Source of the DNA: Streptomyces adelaidensis
GTDB taxonomy: Bacteria > Actinomycetota > Actinomycetes > Streptomycetales > Streptomycetaceae
Direction of reading: 5' to 3'
DNA: 64,000 nucleotides
Assembly: GCF_016598475.1 (NCBI RefSeq)
Contig: NZ_JAEMUX010000009.1
Span: forward strand, 1-64,000
Shown here: positions 6,724 to 15,238 of the stretch, piece after piece
How the letters are laid out: each line of letters opens with the position of its first letter
How positions within the stretch are numbered: the first letter of the stretch is position 1
Translations under genes and position numbers: made by a program
Notes under the pieces: generated by a model
The model's database searches: none
Seen by the model: only the letters and a program-made list of their open reading frames with translations
What the model was told of the DNA's origin: nothing

Positions 6724-9224
6724 CGGGCGTCCTCCCCGTGGCTTCGGCTGTCCCCGGTCGCGTCGGGCGACTCAGGCGACTCGGTGGCGAGGGCGGAGGG
6801 GCCGCCCGTGGTGGCCGGTGCGGCGTCTGCGCGGGCGGGGGCGGATGCGGTGGTGGTCGGCGCCGGGGCGTATCGGCCGTCGCCCCGCTCCACCCGGCGC
6901 AAGACGGCCGCGGCCGTCTTGAACAGGGGCTGCTTGGAGGCCGGGTCCCAGTCGGTGGTCGTCGTCTCGTTCGCGGCGCGGCCGGGTGTGTCGCCGTCGG
7001 GGCCGTGGCCGGCCTCGGTGTCCCAGTAGCCGTAGTGGAAGGGCACGAACAGCAGTCCCGGGCGAATGTCGGTCACGCGCAGCCGGCCGCGCATGGCGCC
7101 GCGCGGGGTGGTCACCTCCACCAGGTCCCCTTCGTCGAGTCCGAGGGCTGCCGCGTCGGAGGCGGAGGCCTCGACCCAGACGTCGGGGGCGGCGGCGTTG
7201 AGCTGGGGTGCCCGCGCGGTCTTCGTACGGGTGTGGAAGTGGTAGAGGGTGCGGCCGGTCGTCAGCTGGAACGGGTGGTCGTCGTCGGGTGCCTCGTGGG
7301 GCGGCAGGTATCCGGCTGCCTTGATCACGGCCTTGCCGTCGGGGTTGAGGGAGCGGTACTCGACGACGTCGTCCGTCGCGCCGGTGATCAGGTCCTTGCC
7401 GTAGCTCTCGCAGAGGTCCGGGTGGGCCCAGGTGATGCCATCGGTGTAGAGGCGTTCCGTGCCGTCCGGGGACTGTTCGGTGCAGGGCCACTGGATGCCG
7501 CTGCCGCCGCGCAGCCGGTCGTAGGTGAGGCCGGTGTAGTCGCAGGGGCGGCCCGCGCTGCACCGTTTCCACGCCTCGAACGCGGACTCCGGGTCGTGCC
7601 AGGTGATCAGCGGGCCGCCGTCCTTGTCGCGGAAGTCCATGCGGGCCGCGTAGTCGAGGAAGATCTCCAGGTCCGGTTTCGCCTCGCCGGGCGGGTCGAC
7701 GGCCTGGTCGGACAGATGGACCGTGCGGTCGGCGTTGGTGAACGTACCCGTCTTCTCACCCCAGGTGGCGGCGGGCAGCACCACGTCGGCCAGCTGGGCG
7801 GTCTCGGTGAGGAACAGGTCCTGTACGACGACGAAGAGGCGGTCCTGGGCGAGGATCGAGCGGATGCGGGACAGCTCGGGCAGGGAGACCGCGGGGTTGG
7901 TGCCGCTGATCCAGAGCATGCGGATCGAGCCCTGCTCGGCGTAGCGGAACATCTGCATGGCGTGGGTGGGCGGGGCGTAGTGCGGGATCGTGCTCGGGTC
8001 GACGTTCCAGACCTTCGCCAGGTCGGCGACATGGCTGTCGTTCTGCCAGTTCCGGAAGCCGGGCAGGTCGCCGTCGGCGCCGCACTCGCGGGTGTTCTGA
8101 GCGGTGGGCTGCCCGTTCATCTGCAGGACGCCGGCGCCCGGCCGCCCGAGCATGCCGCGGATCAGGTGCAGGTTGTTGACCTGTACGGCGGCGGCCGTGG
8201 CCTGGTGGGACTGGTAGACCCCTTGCAGCACCGTGGACAGCAGCCGCTCGGCCGTGCCGAGGATCTCGGCGGCCTCGCGGAGGAGAGCGGCCGGTACGTC
8301 GCAGATGCCGGCCGCCCACTCGGGGGTGGAGTCCTTCACCCGGGTCGCCAGCTCCTCGAAGCCGACGGTGTGGGCCTCGATGTAGTCGTGGTCGACGCGG
8401 TCGGTGCGGATGATCTCGTGGAGGAGGGCGTTGAGCAGCGCGAGGTTCGTGCCGGGGCGCGGCGCCAGGTGGACGGTCGCCCGGCGGGCCACCGGTGTGG
8501 GGCGGGGGTCGACGCACACGATGCGGGGCTGGTCGGCGCCTTCCAGCCGGTCGAGGATCCGCATCCACTGCACGGGCTGGGTCTCGGCGATGTTGTGTCC
8601 GAACAGCGCGATCGCGTCGGCGTGGTCGAGGTCGTCGTAACTGCCGGGCTGCCCGTCGCAGCCGAAGGACTCCTTCAGCGCCTCGGCGGCGGTGGCGGTG
8701 CACAGCCGGGTGTTGCCATCCAGGTGGCTGGTGCCGATCCCGGCCCGGGCCAGCACCGCGAGTGTGTAGTACTCCTCCAGGAACAGCTGGCCCGTGGTGT
8801 AGAAGCCGATCGACCCCGGACCGCGCTCGTCCAGCAGCTCCCGGGAGCGGGCCGCGATCCGCTCCGTCGCGGTGGCCCAGTCGCACTCCACGAGGCGCCC
8901 GCCTTCGCGGACCAGCGGCCTCGTCAGCCGGTCCGCGGAGGCGTTCGCCTGCCAGCCGAAGAGGTCCTTCGGGCCCAGTCGGCCATGGTTGACCCGGTCC
9001 CCCGCGCGGCCCCGGACGCCCGCCATGCGCCCGTCCACGACCGCGATGTCCATCGCGTCCCCGTCCGAGTGCAGGACCGACGCGGTCTGCACCCAGCGCC
9101 GCACCGCCGCCGGGTCGACGCCGGCCGCCAGGAAGGTGTCCACGCGGACGGGCCACGGCTCGTGGCGGCCGTAAGGGGTACGGCCGCCCCATGGCCGCGC
9201 GATCCGATCCACCGACGCGTCCAT
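6720..9224 (-). CDS. Molybdopterin oxidoreductase lacking the N-terminal Fe-S cysteines
   Basis: An 834-aa member of the formate dehydrogenase/assimilatory nitrate reductase superfamily (bis-MGD enzymes). The body is intact: NTRLC (a candidate Mo-ligand Cys), GSYDDLDHADAI, GTNPAVSLPEL, WGEKTGTFTNADRTVHL, and a C-terminal MGD-binding domain around RTLYHFHTRTKTARAP. The region that normally holds the CxxCxxxC cluster ligands reads VQTASVLHSDGDAMDIAV, with Ser, His and Asp in the cysteine places, so the usual 4Fe-4S cluster should be absent. The ATG at 9224 has GGAGG five bases upstream. The C-terminal 50 residues are Ala/Pro/Thr-rich. The substrate is unknown. It is coupled to the 148-aa protein downstream. 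Confidence 0.88.
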   Translation of the reverse strand: MDASVDRIARPWGGRTPYGRHEPWPVRVDTFLAAGVDPAAVRRWVQTASVLHSDGDAMDIAVVDGRMAGVRGRAGDRVNHGRLGPKDLFGWQANASADRLTRPLVREGGRLVECDWATATERIAARSRELLDERGPGSIGFYTTGQLFLEEYYTLAVLARAGIGTSHLDGNTRLCTATAAEALKESFGCDGQPGSYDDLDHADAIALFGHNIAETQPVQWMRILDRLEGADQPRIVCVDPRPTPVARRATVHLAPRPGTNLALLNALLHEIIRTDRVDHDYIEAHTVGFEELATRVKDSTPEWAAGICDVPAALLREAAEILGTAERLLSTVLQGVYQSHQATAAAVQVNNLHLIRGMLGRPGAGVLQMNGQPTAQNTRECGADGDLPGFRNWQNDSHVADLAKVWNVDPSTIPHYAPPTHAMQMFRYAEQGSIRMLWISGTNPAVSLPELSRIRSILAQDRLFVVVQDLFLTETAQLADVVLPAATWGEKTGTFTNADRTVHLSDQAVDPPGEAKPDLEIFLDYAARMDFRDKDGGPLITWHDPESAFEAWKRCSAGRPCDYTGLTYDRLRGGSGIQWPCTEQSPDGTERLYTDGITWAHPDLCESYGKDLITGATDDVVEYRSLNPDGKAVIKAAGYLPPHEAPDDDHPFQLTTGRTLYHFHTRTKTARAPQLNAAAPDVWVEASASDAAALGLDEGDLVEVTTPRGAMRGRLRVTDIRPGLLFVPFHYGYWDTEAGHGPDGDTPGRAANETTTTDWDPASKQPLFKTAAAVLRRVERGDGRYAPAPTTTASAPARADAAPATTGGPSALATESPESPDATGDSRSHGEDAR

Positions 9225-9264
9225 GTGCGCCTCCGCGAGTTGTCGGGTGGGGCCGGGGCCGCTG

Positions 9265-10479
9265 TTACGCCGGGGCCGGTTCGTAGGTCCAGCGCAGCAG
9301 GGCTCCCATGCCCCCTGTCGGGATGTCCCAGTTGGTCTCGTCCGACGGAGGTGACGGGTCCGACGGGTCCGACGGGTCCGAGGAGTCCGAGGGGTCCGAG
9401 GGGTCCGAGGGGTCCGGCGGAGGGACGACCAGCACGTCGGCGGCTGTGGCGGCGGCAGCGCGCAGCAGCGCGTCGTCCGCGCGTACCGGGGCCGGATCGC
9501 TCTCGCCGAGGGTCTGCGCGTCGGTCCGGCGCACCGCCACCTGATCGGGTCGGGCGCCCACCCACGTCTCCCGGCCGAGTTCTCGTCCGCCGGGACGGAC
9601 GAGCAGGGTGCCGATGCGGTGTTCGCGTGCCGCCTCCACCAGGGCCGGGATGCCTTCCACCGCGTCGGTGGGCCGGTCGCCGCCCACGCGTCCGGCGCGG
9701 AAACGGTCGAGTGCCTCGTCGATACGACGGCGGGTGTACGCCTGCCGGGCATGCTCGATGGCCTCTTCCAGGGCGGGGGAGGAGGAGCCGGCCGCGCGAC
9801 CGCCGTGCTCGGTCTCCACGGTGACCTCACGGAGGGCCGCCGGGAGCTTCTCGTGTACGGCCGGGCGCTCGCGGAGGTCTCCGACCAGCACCACCAGGTC
9901 GGCGCCGAGTTCCTCGTACGCCCTGCTGAGCGCCTCGGCGATCTCGCCGGCGTTGCGCTCCCAGGTGTTCTCCACCTTGAGCTGGAAGTGCCGCTCGGAC
10001 CAGTCCGACGACGTCGTGCGGTGAACGGGATACCGTTTCCCCTCGACCTGCCCCGCGGTCTGCGGGCCGACCGCCCCACGGAGCTGGAAGTCGGCGCCGG
10101 TCCGGTCGATGTACGCCACGATGCAGACCGGGTCCTGGCCCGACAGTTCCAGCAGCGGCGTCAGGCGGGGCAGCGGGCCCCAGCAGGTGATCAGGCGCTG
10201 CGGTGGGCGGGACAGCCGGTGGCTGAGCACCACCTCGCCGCGGGCGGCGAAGACCACTCGGCCCGCCGGGTCCTCCACAGGCCGGATCCGCGTGAGCGCG
10301 TCACGTACCGCTTCCGTGGTCGCGCGGTCGGCGCTTTCCCGCTCCAGCGTCCGGCAGGCCTCGCGTACGGACAGTTCGTGCTGCTTGGCACCCGACTCGT
10401 CGTTCCGCGCCGGGCCGAAGTACACGGTGGCCCACGGTCCCGGGCGGTCGAAGAGCGGTTCCAGGAATGACAGCCGCAC
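9265..10479 (-). CDS. Vms1/baeRF-family protein (Rv2629-like)
   Basis: A 404-aa protein resembling the bacterial release-factor-like (baeRF/Vms1) group. It has an N-terminal domain with ATVYFGPARNDESGAKQHEL, a central part with DWSERHFQLKVENTWERNAGEIAEAL, and an eRF1-like C-terminal domain (GADLVVLVGDLRERPAVHEKLP). Relatives are linked to ribosome rescue or dormancy stress in actinobacteria; this is family knowledge, not shown here. GTG at 10479 is chosen because AAGGAGG sits 5 bases upstream; the open frame extends beyond into a tandem repeat that is not coding. The C-terminus carries a DPS/DSS-rich linker (plus-strand about 9342-9420). The oxidoreductase follows 40 bp downstream. Confidence 0.8.
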   Translation of the reverse strand: MRLSFLEPLFDRPGPWATVYFGPARNDESGAKQHELSVREACRTLERESADRATTEAVRDALTRIRPVEDPAGRVVFAARGEVVLSHRLSRPPQRLITCWGPLPRLTPLLELSGQDPVCIVAYIDRTGADFQLRGAVGPQTAGQVEGKRYPVHRTTSSDWSERHFQLKVENTWERNAGEIAEALSRAYEELGADLVVLVGDLRERPAVHEKLPAALREVTVETEHGGRAAGSSSPALEEAIEHARQAYTRRRIDEALDRFRAGRVGGDRPTDAVEGIPALVEAAREHRIGTLLVRPGGRELGRETWVGARPDQVAVRRTDAQTLGESDPAPVRADDALLRAAAATAADVLVVPPPDPSDPSDPSDSSDPSDPSDPSPPSDETNWDIPTGGMGALLRWTYEPAPA

Positions 10480-10493
10480 GTCTTCCTCCTTCC

Positions 10494-10576
10494 TCGTCCC
10501 CGTTGTCGTTCGTCCCCGTTGTCGTTCGTCCCCGTTGTCGTTCGTCCCCGTTGTCGTTCGTCCCCGTTGTCCGCCG
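10494..10576. repeat. 17-bp tandem repeat in the leader of the baeRF-like gene
   Basis: The unit CGTTGTCGTTCGTCCCC is repeated four times exactly at 10501-10568, with partial copies on both sides. It lies immediately upstream of the ribosome binding site of the gene starting at 10479, so on that strand it forms the 5' leader or promoter region. Confidence 0.9.
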
Positions 10577-10729
10577 AGTGCCCGATGGGCGGCGAGAGAC
10601 ACACGGTGGGCGTGACGCGCGCGCCGACCACCCACGCACTGTTTGCGCCCATGGGGCCAGGGATACACGTTCATCGCATTCCGGCCGCCACAGGACTGTT
10701 CCGGTCGTCACGGGAAGGAGATACGCCCC

Positions 10730-11290
10730 ATGGGACATGGTGGAGATGTCATCGCGGAGCTGACCACCGATCACCGCGAGGTCGAGGAGCTGTTCGGACG
10801 GATCGAGGCACTGGCTCCGGGGGACAGGCAGCGCGAGGTGTACGCCGAGCAGGCCGTGATCGAGCTGGTGAGGCACTCGGTGGCCGAGGAGGAGTACCTC
10901 TACCCGGCTGTGCGGGAGTTCCTGTCGGACGGTGACAGCGTCGCGGACAAGGAGATCGAGGACCACGCCGAGGCCGAACGGACGATGAAGGAACTCGAAG
11001 CCGTGGACGCCGACGACCCACGCTTCGACCGGCTCGTCGGCGAGCTGATGACGGAGATCCGCGCGCATGTCCGCGACGAGGAGGACACCCTTTTCCCCCG
11101 GCTGCGGAACATGGCCTCCGGGGACGTCCTGATGAAGCTGGGCGACAAGGTCCGCCGGGCGAAGAAGACCGCGCCGACCCGACCGCACCCGTCGGCCCCG
11201 GACACCCCGCCGGCCAACAAGTTGCTGGCCCCCGGCGCGGGCATGGTCGACCGTCTCAGGGACACGTTGACGGGACGCGGCAAGGACTGA
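10730..11290 (+). CDS. Hemerythrin HHE domain protein
   Basis: A 186-aa hemerythrin-like protein. The metal-binding pattern is visible: H near residue 18 (TTDHREVEELF), HSVAEEEYLYP, EDHAEAERTM and HVRDEEDTLFP. Such proteins bind a di-iron centre and are used in oxygen, nitric oxide or redox sensing and in iron storage. The C-terminal 45 residues are Pro/Thr-rich and end in a short helix. ATG at 10730 is chosen because GGAAGGAG lies 10 bases upstream. It stands alone, divergent from the baeRF-like gene and convergent with the CBS gene, with a strong hairpin between the latter two. Confidence 0.9.
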   Translation: MGHGGDVIAELTTDHREVEELFGRIEALAPGDRQREVYAEQAVIELVRHSVAEEEYLYPAVREFLSDGDSVADKEIEDHAEAERTMKELEAVDADDPRFDRLVGELMTEIRAHVRDEEDTLFPRLRNMASGDVLMKLGDKVRRAKKTAPTRPHPSAPDTPPANKLLAPGAGMVDRLRDTLTGRGKD

Positions 11291-11375
11291 GGAGGCAGGG
11301 CCCGCCGCCGGACCGCCCGGACCGACAGCCCGGACGGACAGCCGGCACGGACAGCCAGGACAGCTCGCTCGGAAA

Positions 11376-11413
11376 GTGCGCCCGTCGGCCGTAGCCCCGG
11401 CCGACGGGCGCAC
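11376..11413. terminator. Bidirectional terminator hairpin between convergent genes
   Basis: A perfect 16-bp stem (arms 11376-11391 and 11398-11413) encloses a 6-base loop TAGCCC. It lies between the hemerythrin stop (11290) and the CBS stop (11461). There is no T-tract, as is common for Streptomyces terminators. Confidence 0.8.
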
Positions 11414-11460
11414 CCGCGCGTCGGGCCCGGTGCGCCGGAGGGTGAACCCCACCTATTCGA

Positions 11461-11880
11461 CTACTTGTTCGACCGTGCCGCGCTGATGTCCCCGAGCGCC
11501 GATTCGGGATCGCGTTCCATGGCCAGGTCGCCGAGTGCGACGATGCCGACCGGCGTGTCGCCGTCGACGACGGGCAGGCGGCGTACGGCGTGCTCGCGCA
11601 TCACCTGTACCGCGCGGCCGAGTTCTTCGTCGGCGCCGACGGTGACGAGTTCGGCGCTGCACACCTGGGCCACGGTCGTCTGGCCTGGGTCCGCGCCCTC
11701 CGCGAGCGCGCGGACGACGAGGTCGCGGTCGCTCACCAGACCACGCAGGTGGTCGTGGTCCGTCACCAGGACCGCGCCGATGTCCTGGTCCCTCATGAGC
11801 CGGGCGACCGCGGTGACGGACGCCTGTGGTCCGACGGTCACGGGGGACCCGGTCATGATGTCGCGTACATGCTGAGGCAT
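11461..11880 (-). CDS. CBS-pair domain protein
   Basis: A 139-aa protein that is essentially one CBS pair (Bateman module): first CBS about residues 8-60 (DIMTGSPVTVGPQASVTAVARLM), second about 72-130 (ELVTVGADEELGRAVQVM...RRLPVVDGD). These modules bind adenosyl compounds such as AMP, ATP or SAM and regulate partner proteins; free-standing ones are common in the hypoxia or stress regulons of actinobacteria. It diverges from the large FAD oxidoreductase (200 bp between start codons), consistent with the stress and redox setting. No partner is fixed by sequence. Confidence 0.9.
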   Translation of the reverse strand: MPQHVRDIMTGSPVTVGPQASVTAVARLMRDQDIGAVLVTDHDHLRGLVSDRDLVVRALAEGADPGQTTVAQVCSAELVTVGADEELGRAVQVMREHAVRRLPVVDGDTPVGIVALGDLAMERDPESALGDISAARSNK

Positions 11881-12080
11881 CTGTCGCTCCCATGGTCGCG
11901 GCGGTGCCGTTCACCGCTTCACGGCCGCCGGGTACCCGCCCCGCACCCACCTGCACACGGCCCGCGCCAGGAGCCTCGCCGCGCCCCGGGGCGCGCTTCC
12001 GGCCGGCGAACATTTACCCGCGCGATGCGGGGGTACCCGGGGCGCGGACACGGTCAGCCGCACTCCATGGGAGGCCCTTG

Positions 12081-15000
12081 GTGAGCACCGCGCCGACGGA
12101 ACGCGCGGCCGAAGTCGACGTGACCGGCCTGGCGGCGGCCCTGCGTGAGGAGGCCGACGCCGAGGTCCGCTTCGATCGCGGCAGCAGGGGCGCGTACGCC
12201 ACCGACGGCTCCAACTACCGGCAGCTGCCGCTCGGGGTCGTCGTGCCCCGGAGTGTGGAGGCCGGGGCGCGTGCCGTTCACGTGTGTACGCGCTTCGGCG
12301 CACCCCTCCTGTCGCGGGGCGGCGGCACCAGTCTCGCCGGGCAGGCGACCAACACGGCCGTCGTCATCGACTGGACCAAGTACTGCCACGCCCTGGTCTC
12401 CGTCGACGCCGGCGCCCGGACCTGTGTCGTGGAACCCGGAATCGTCCTGGACGAGCTGAACCGGCGGCTGTCCGGCCACTCCCTCCAGTTCGGCCCCAAG
12501 CCGTCCACGCACAGCCACTGCGCGCTCGGCGGCATGATCGGCAACAACTCGTGCGGCGCCTCCGCGCAGGCGTACGGCAAGACGGTGGACAACGTGCGCC
12601 GGCTGGAGGTCCTGACCTACGACGGGACCCGCATGTGGGTGGGCCCCGCCTCCCGGGCCGAGCGAGCCGGGATCGCCGCCGAGGGTGGGCGCCGGGCCGA
12701 GATCTACGACGGGCTGGACCGGATCGTCGCCGAGTACCTCGGGGACATCCGGCGCGGCTACCCGAAGATCCCGCGCCGGGTCTCCGGCTACAACCTCGAC
12801 TCGCTGCTCCCGGAGAACGGCTTCGACCTCGCCAAGGCCCTGGTCGGCAGCGAGGGCACCCTGGTGACCGTCCTGCGCGCCGAACTGGACCTCGTCCCCC
12901 TCTCCCCGTTCCAGTCGCTGCTGGTCCTCGGCTACGGCGACATCTGCCGGGCCGCCGACGACGTGCCTCGCCTGCTGGAGCACTGTTCGCCCAGCCAGTT
13001 GGAGGCGCTGGACGGGCGGATGGCCCAGCTGATGCGGGAGGAGCATGTGCACCTCGACTCGCTCAGCACGCTGCCCGCGGGGGAGAGCTGGCTGCTGCTG
13101 CAGTTCGCCGGTGACAGCCAGGAGGACGTGGACGAGCAGGCCCACGCGCTGCTGAACGCGCTCGGCCGCACCACGCAGGACCCCGCCGTCGCGTTCTCGG
13201 ACGACCCCGGCCGCGAGCAGCGGATGCTCTGGGCCCGGGAGGCGGGTCTCGGTGTGACCGCGCGTCCGCCGGACGGCCGGGACACCTGGGAGGGCTGGGA
13301 GGACTCTGCCGTGCCGCCCGAGCGGCTGGGCGACTATCTGCGCGATCTGAAGGGTCTGTTCGCCGAGTTCGGCTACGGCCGTCCCTCCCTGTACGGCCAC
13401 TTCGGGCAGGGGTGTGTGCACACCCGTATCCCCTTCGGGATGCGGACCGCCGACGGCGTGGCGGACTTCCGCCGCTTCCTGGAGCGGGCCGCGGACCTCG
13501 TGGCCTCCCACGGCGGCTCGCTGTCCGGCGAGCACGGTGACGGGCAGGCGCGGGGCGAACTGCTGACCCGGATGTTCGGCGAGCGGCTGGTGACCGCGTT
13601 CGGCGAGCTGAAAGCCCTGTTCGACCCGGACGACCGGATGAACCCGGGCAAGATCGTCGGCCCGAACCCGGTCGACGGACAGCTCCGGCTCGGCCCCGCC
13701 TGGCGTCCCGCCACCTCCGGCACCCACTTCGGCTACCCGAAGGACGAGCACTCCTTCAGCCGCGCGGTGCTGCGCTGCGTGGGGATCGGCAACTGCCGTA
13801 CTGAGCGGGGCGGGGTGATGTGCCCCTCGTACCGGGCCACGCGGGAGGAGGAGCACTCCACCCGGGGCCGGGCCCGGCTGCTGTTCGAGATGCTCGACGG
13901 GCACCCCGACTCGGCGGTCGGCGACGGCTGGCGCTCGACCGAGGTGCGCGACGCGCTCGATCTGTGCCTGGCCTGCAAGGGCTGCAAGTCGGAGTGCCCG
14001 ACGGGCGTCGACATGGCCACGTACAAGGCGGAGTTCCTCGCCCACCACTACGCCGGGCGGCCCCGTCCGGCCGCGCACTACTCGATGGGCCGGCTGCCTG
14101 TGTGGGCCCGGTTGTCCCAGGTCGCGCCGGGATGGGTCAACAGCGTGCTGCACGCCCCCGGGCTCGCCCGGGTGGGCAAGCGGCTGGCCGGAGTGGACGG
14201 CGCGCGGACGGCCCCGCTGTTCGCCGGGGAATCCTTCCCACGGTGGTGGCGTGCTCATGGAAGGGGACAGCCGGACCCGGCGGATCCGGCCACCGTCGTG
14301 CTGTGGCCGGACACCTTCAGCAGCTACTTCCACCCGTCGGTGGCGATCTCGGCCGTACGGGTCCTCAAGGACGCCGGCTTCAAGGTCGCCGTGCCCGAGG
14401 CGCCCGTGTGCTGCGGGCTGACGTGGATCTCCACCGGACAACTGGCCGTCGCCAAGAGGGTTCTGCGCCGTACCCTGCGCGTCCTGCGTCCCTACCTGGA
14501 CGCGGGCACCCCGGTCATCGGCCTGGAACCGTCCTGCACCGCCGTCCTCCGCTCCGACGCCCCCGAACTCCTCTCCGGCGACGGCGACGGCGACAGTGAC
14601 AGTGACAGTGACAGTGACGGCAACGGCAACGGCGACGAGGACGTGGCGCGGCTCGCGCGGCAGGTCCGCACCCTCGCCGAGCATCTCGTCGAGCACACCC
14701 CCGAGACATGGCGGCCACCCCGGCTGGACCGGAACGCCACGGTGCAGACGCACTGCCACCAGCACGCGGTCCTGAAGTTCGACGCCGACCGCGAACTCAT
14801 GCGCCGCGCCCACCTCGACGCCGACGTCCTCGACGAGGGCTGCTGCGGGCTGGCCGGCGACTTCGGATACACACACGGGCACCACGAGGTGTCGATGGCC
14901 GTCGGGGAACTCGGCGTCCTGCCCGCCGTCCGCGCGGCGGCCCGCGACCGGCTGGTGCTGGCCGACGGCTTCAGCTGCCGTACCCAGATCGAACAGGGCG

Positions 15001-15236
15001 GCACCGGCCGACAGGCCGTGCACCTGGCCGAGGCACTGGCCCTCGGACTCGACGGCCCGCTGCCCGGCGGACGCCCCGAGCGCCTGGTCCGGCGCCCCGA
15101 GGTCCCCTCACGCGCGGCCCGGTGGACGGCCTTGGTCGGCGCCGCCGCCCTCACGACCGCCGTCGGACTCCGCGCCGCGCGGCACTTGACGCATCGGCCG
15201 AACAGCCGTGCCCGCCCCACTCAGGAAAGGTTCTGA
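12081..15236 (+). CDS. FAD-binding and Fe-S oxidoreductase fusion (D-lactate/glycolate oxidase type)
   Basis: A 1051-aa fusion of an FAD-linked oxidase and an Fe-S/CCG-domain subunit, as in quinone-linked D-lactate or 2-hydroxyacid dehydrogenases. The FAD-binding loop RGGGTSLAGQATN is near residue 80, the oxidase C-terminal domain lies about 220-480, and Fe-S segments are near 565 (CVGIGNC...MCPSYRAT) and 628 (CLACKGCKSECPTGVD). Two CCG repeats lie near 777 (VCCGLTW) and 923 (GCCGLAG). An Asp/Ser/Gly/Asn-rich insert sits near 833-853. The last 40 residues form a possible membrane helix with a basic tail, unusual for this family. GTG 12081 follows GGGAGG. Its stop lies 2 bases before the next gene. 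Confidence 0.9.
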   Translation: MSTAPTERAAEVDVTGLAAALREEADAEVRFDRGSRGAYATDGSNYRQLPLGVVVPRSVEAGARAVHVCTRFGAPLLSRGGGTSLAGQATNTAVVIDWTKYCHALVSVDAGARTCVVEPGIVLDELNRRLSGHSLQFGPKPSTHSHCALGGMIGNNSCGASAQAYGKTVDNVRRLEVLTYDGTRMWVGPASRAERAGIAAEGGRRAEIYDGLDRIVAEYLGDIRRGYPKIPRRVSGYNLDSLLPENGFDLAKALVGSEGTLVTVLRAELDLVPLSPFQSLLVLGYGDICRAADDVPRLLEHCSPSQLEALDGRMAQLMREEHVHLDSLSTLPAGESWLLLQFAGDSQEDVDEQAHALLNALGRTTQDPAVAFSDDPGREQRMLWAREAGLGVTARPPDGRDTWEGWEDSAVPPERLGDYLRDLKGLFAEFGYGRPSLYGHFGQGCVHTRIPFGMRTADGVADFRRFLERAADLVASHGGSLSGEHGDGQARGELLTRMFGERLVTAFGELKALFDPDDRMNPGKIVGPNPVDGQLRLGPAWRPATSGTHFGYPKDEHSFSRAVLRCVGIGNCRTERGGVMCPSYRATREEEHSTRGRARLLFEMLDGHPDSAVGDGWRSTEVRDALDLCLACKGCKSECPTGVDMATYKAEFLAHHYAGRPRPAAHYSMGRLPVWARLSQVAPGWVNSVLHAPGLARVGKRLAGVDGARTAPLFAGESFPRWWRAHGRGQPDPADPATVVLWPDTFSSYFHPSVAISAVRVLKDAGFKVAVPEAPVCCGLTWISTGQLAVAKRVLRRTLRVLRPYLDAGTPVIGLEPSCTAVLRSDAPELLSGDGDGDSDSDSDSDGNGNGDEDVARLARQVRTLAEHLVEHTPETWRPPRLDRNATVQTHCHQHAVLKFDADRELMRRAHLDADVLDEGCCGLAGDFGYTHGHHEVSMAVGELGVLPAVRAAARDRLVLADGFSCRTQIEQGGTGRQAVHLAEALALGLDGPLPGGRPERLVRRPEVPSRAARWTALVGAAALTTAVGLRAARHLTHRPNSRARPTQERF

Positions 15237-15238
15237 AC

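Noticed and set aside
6351..9824. Very long plus-strand ORF over the molybdopterin gene
   Set aside because: Gly/Arg/Val-rich text antisense to a well-matched enzyme; typical of high-GC shadow frames.
12054..15023. 989-aa minus-strand ORF over the FAD oxidoreductase
   Set aside because: Antisense to a gene with several intact Fe-S and FAD motifs; composition is that of a shadow.
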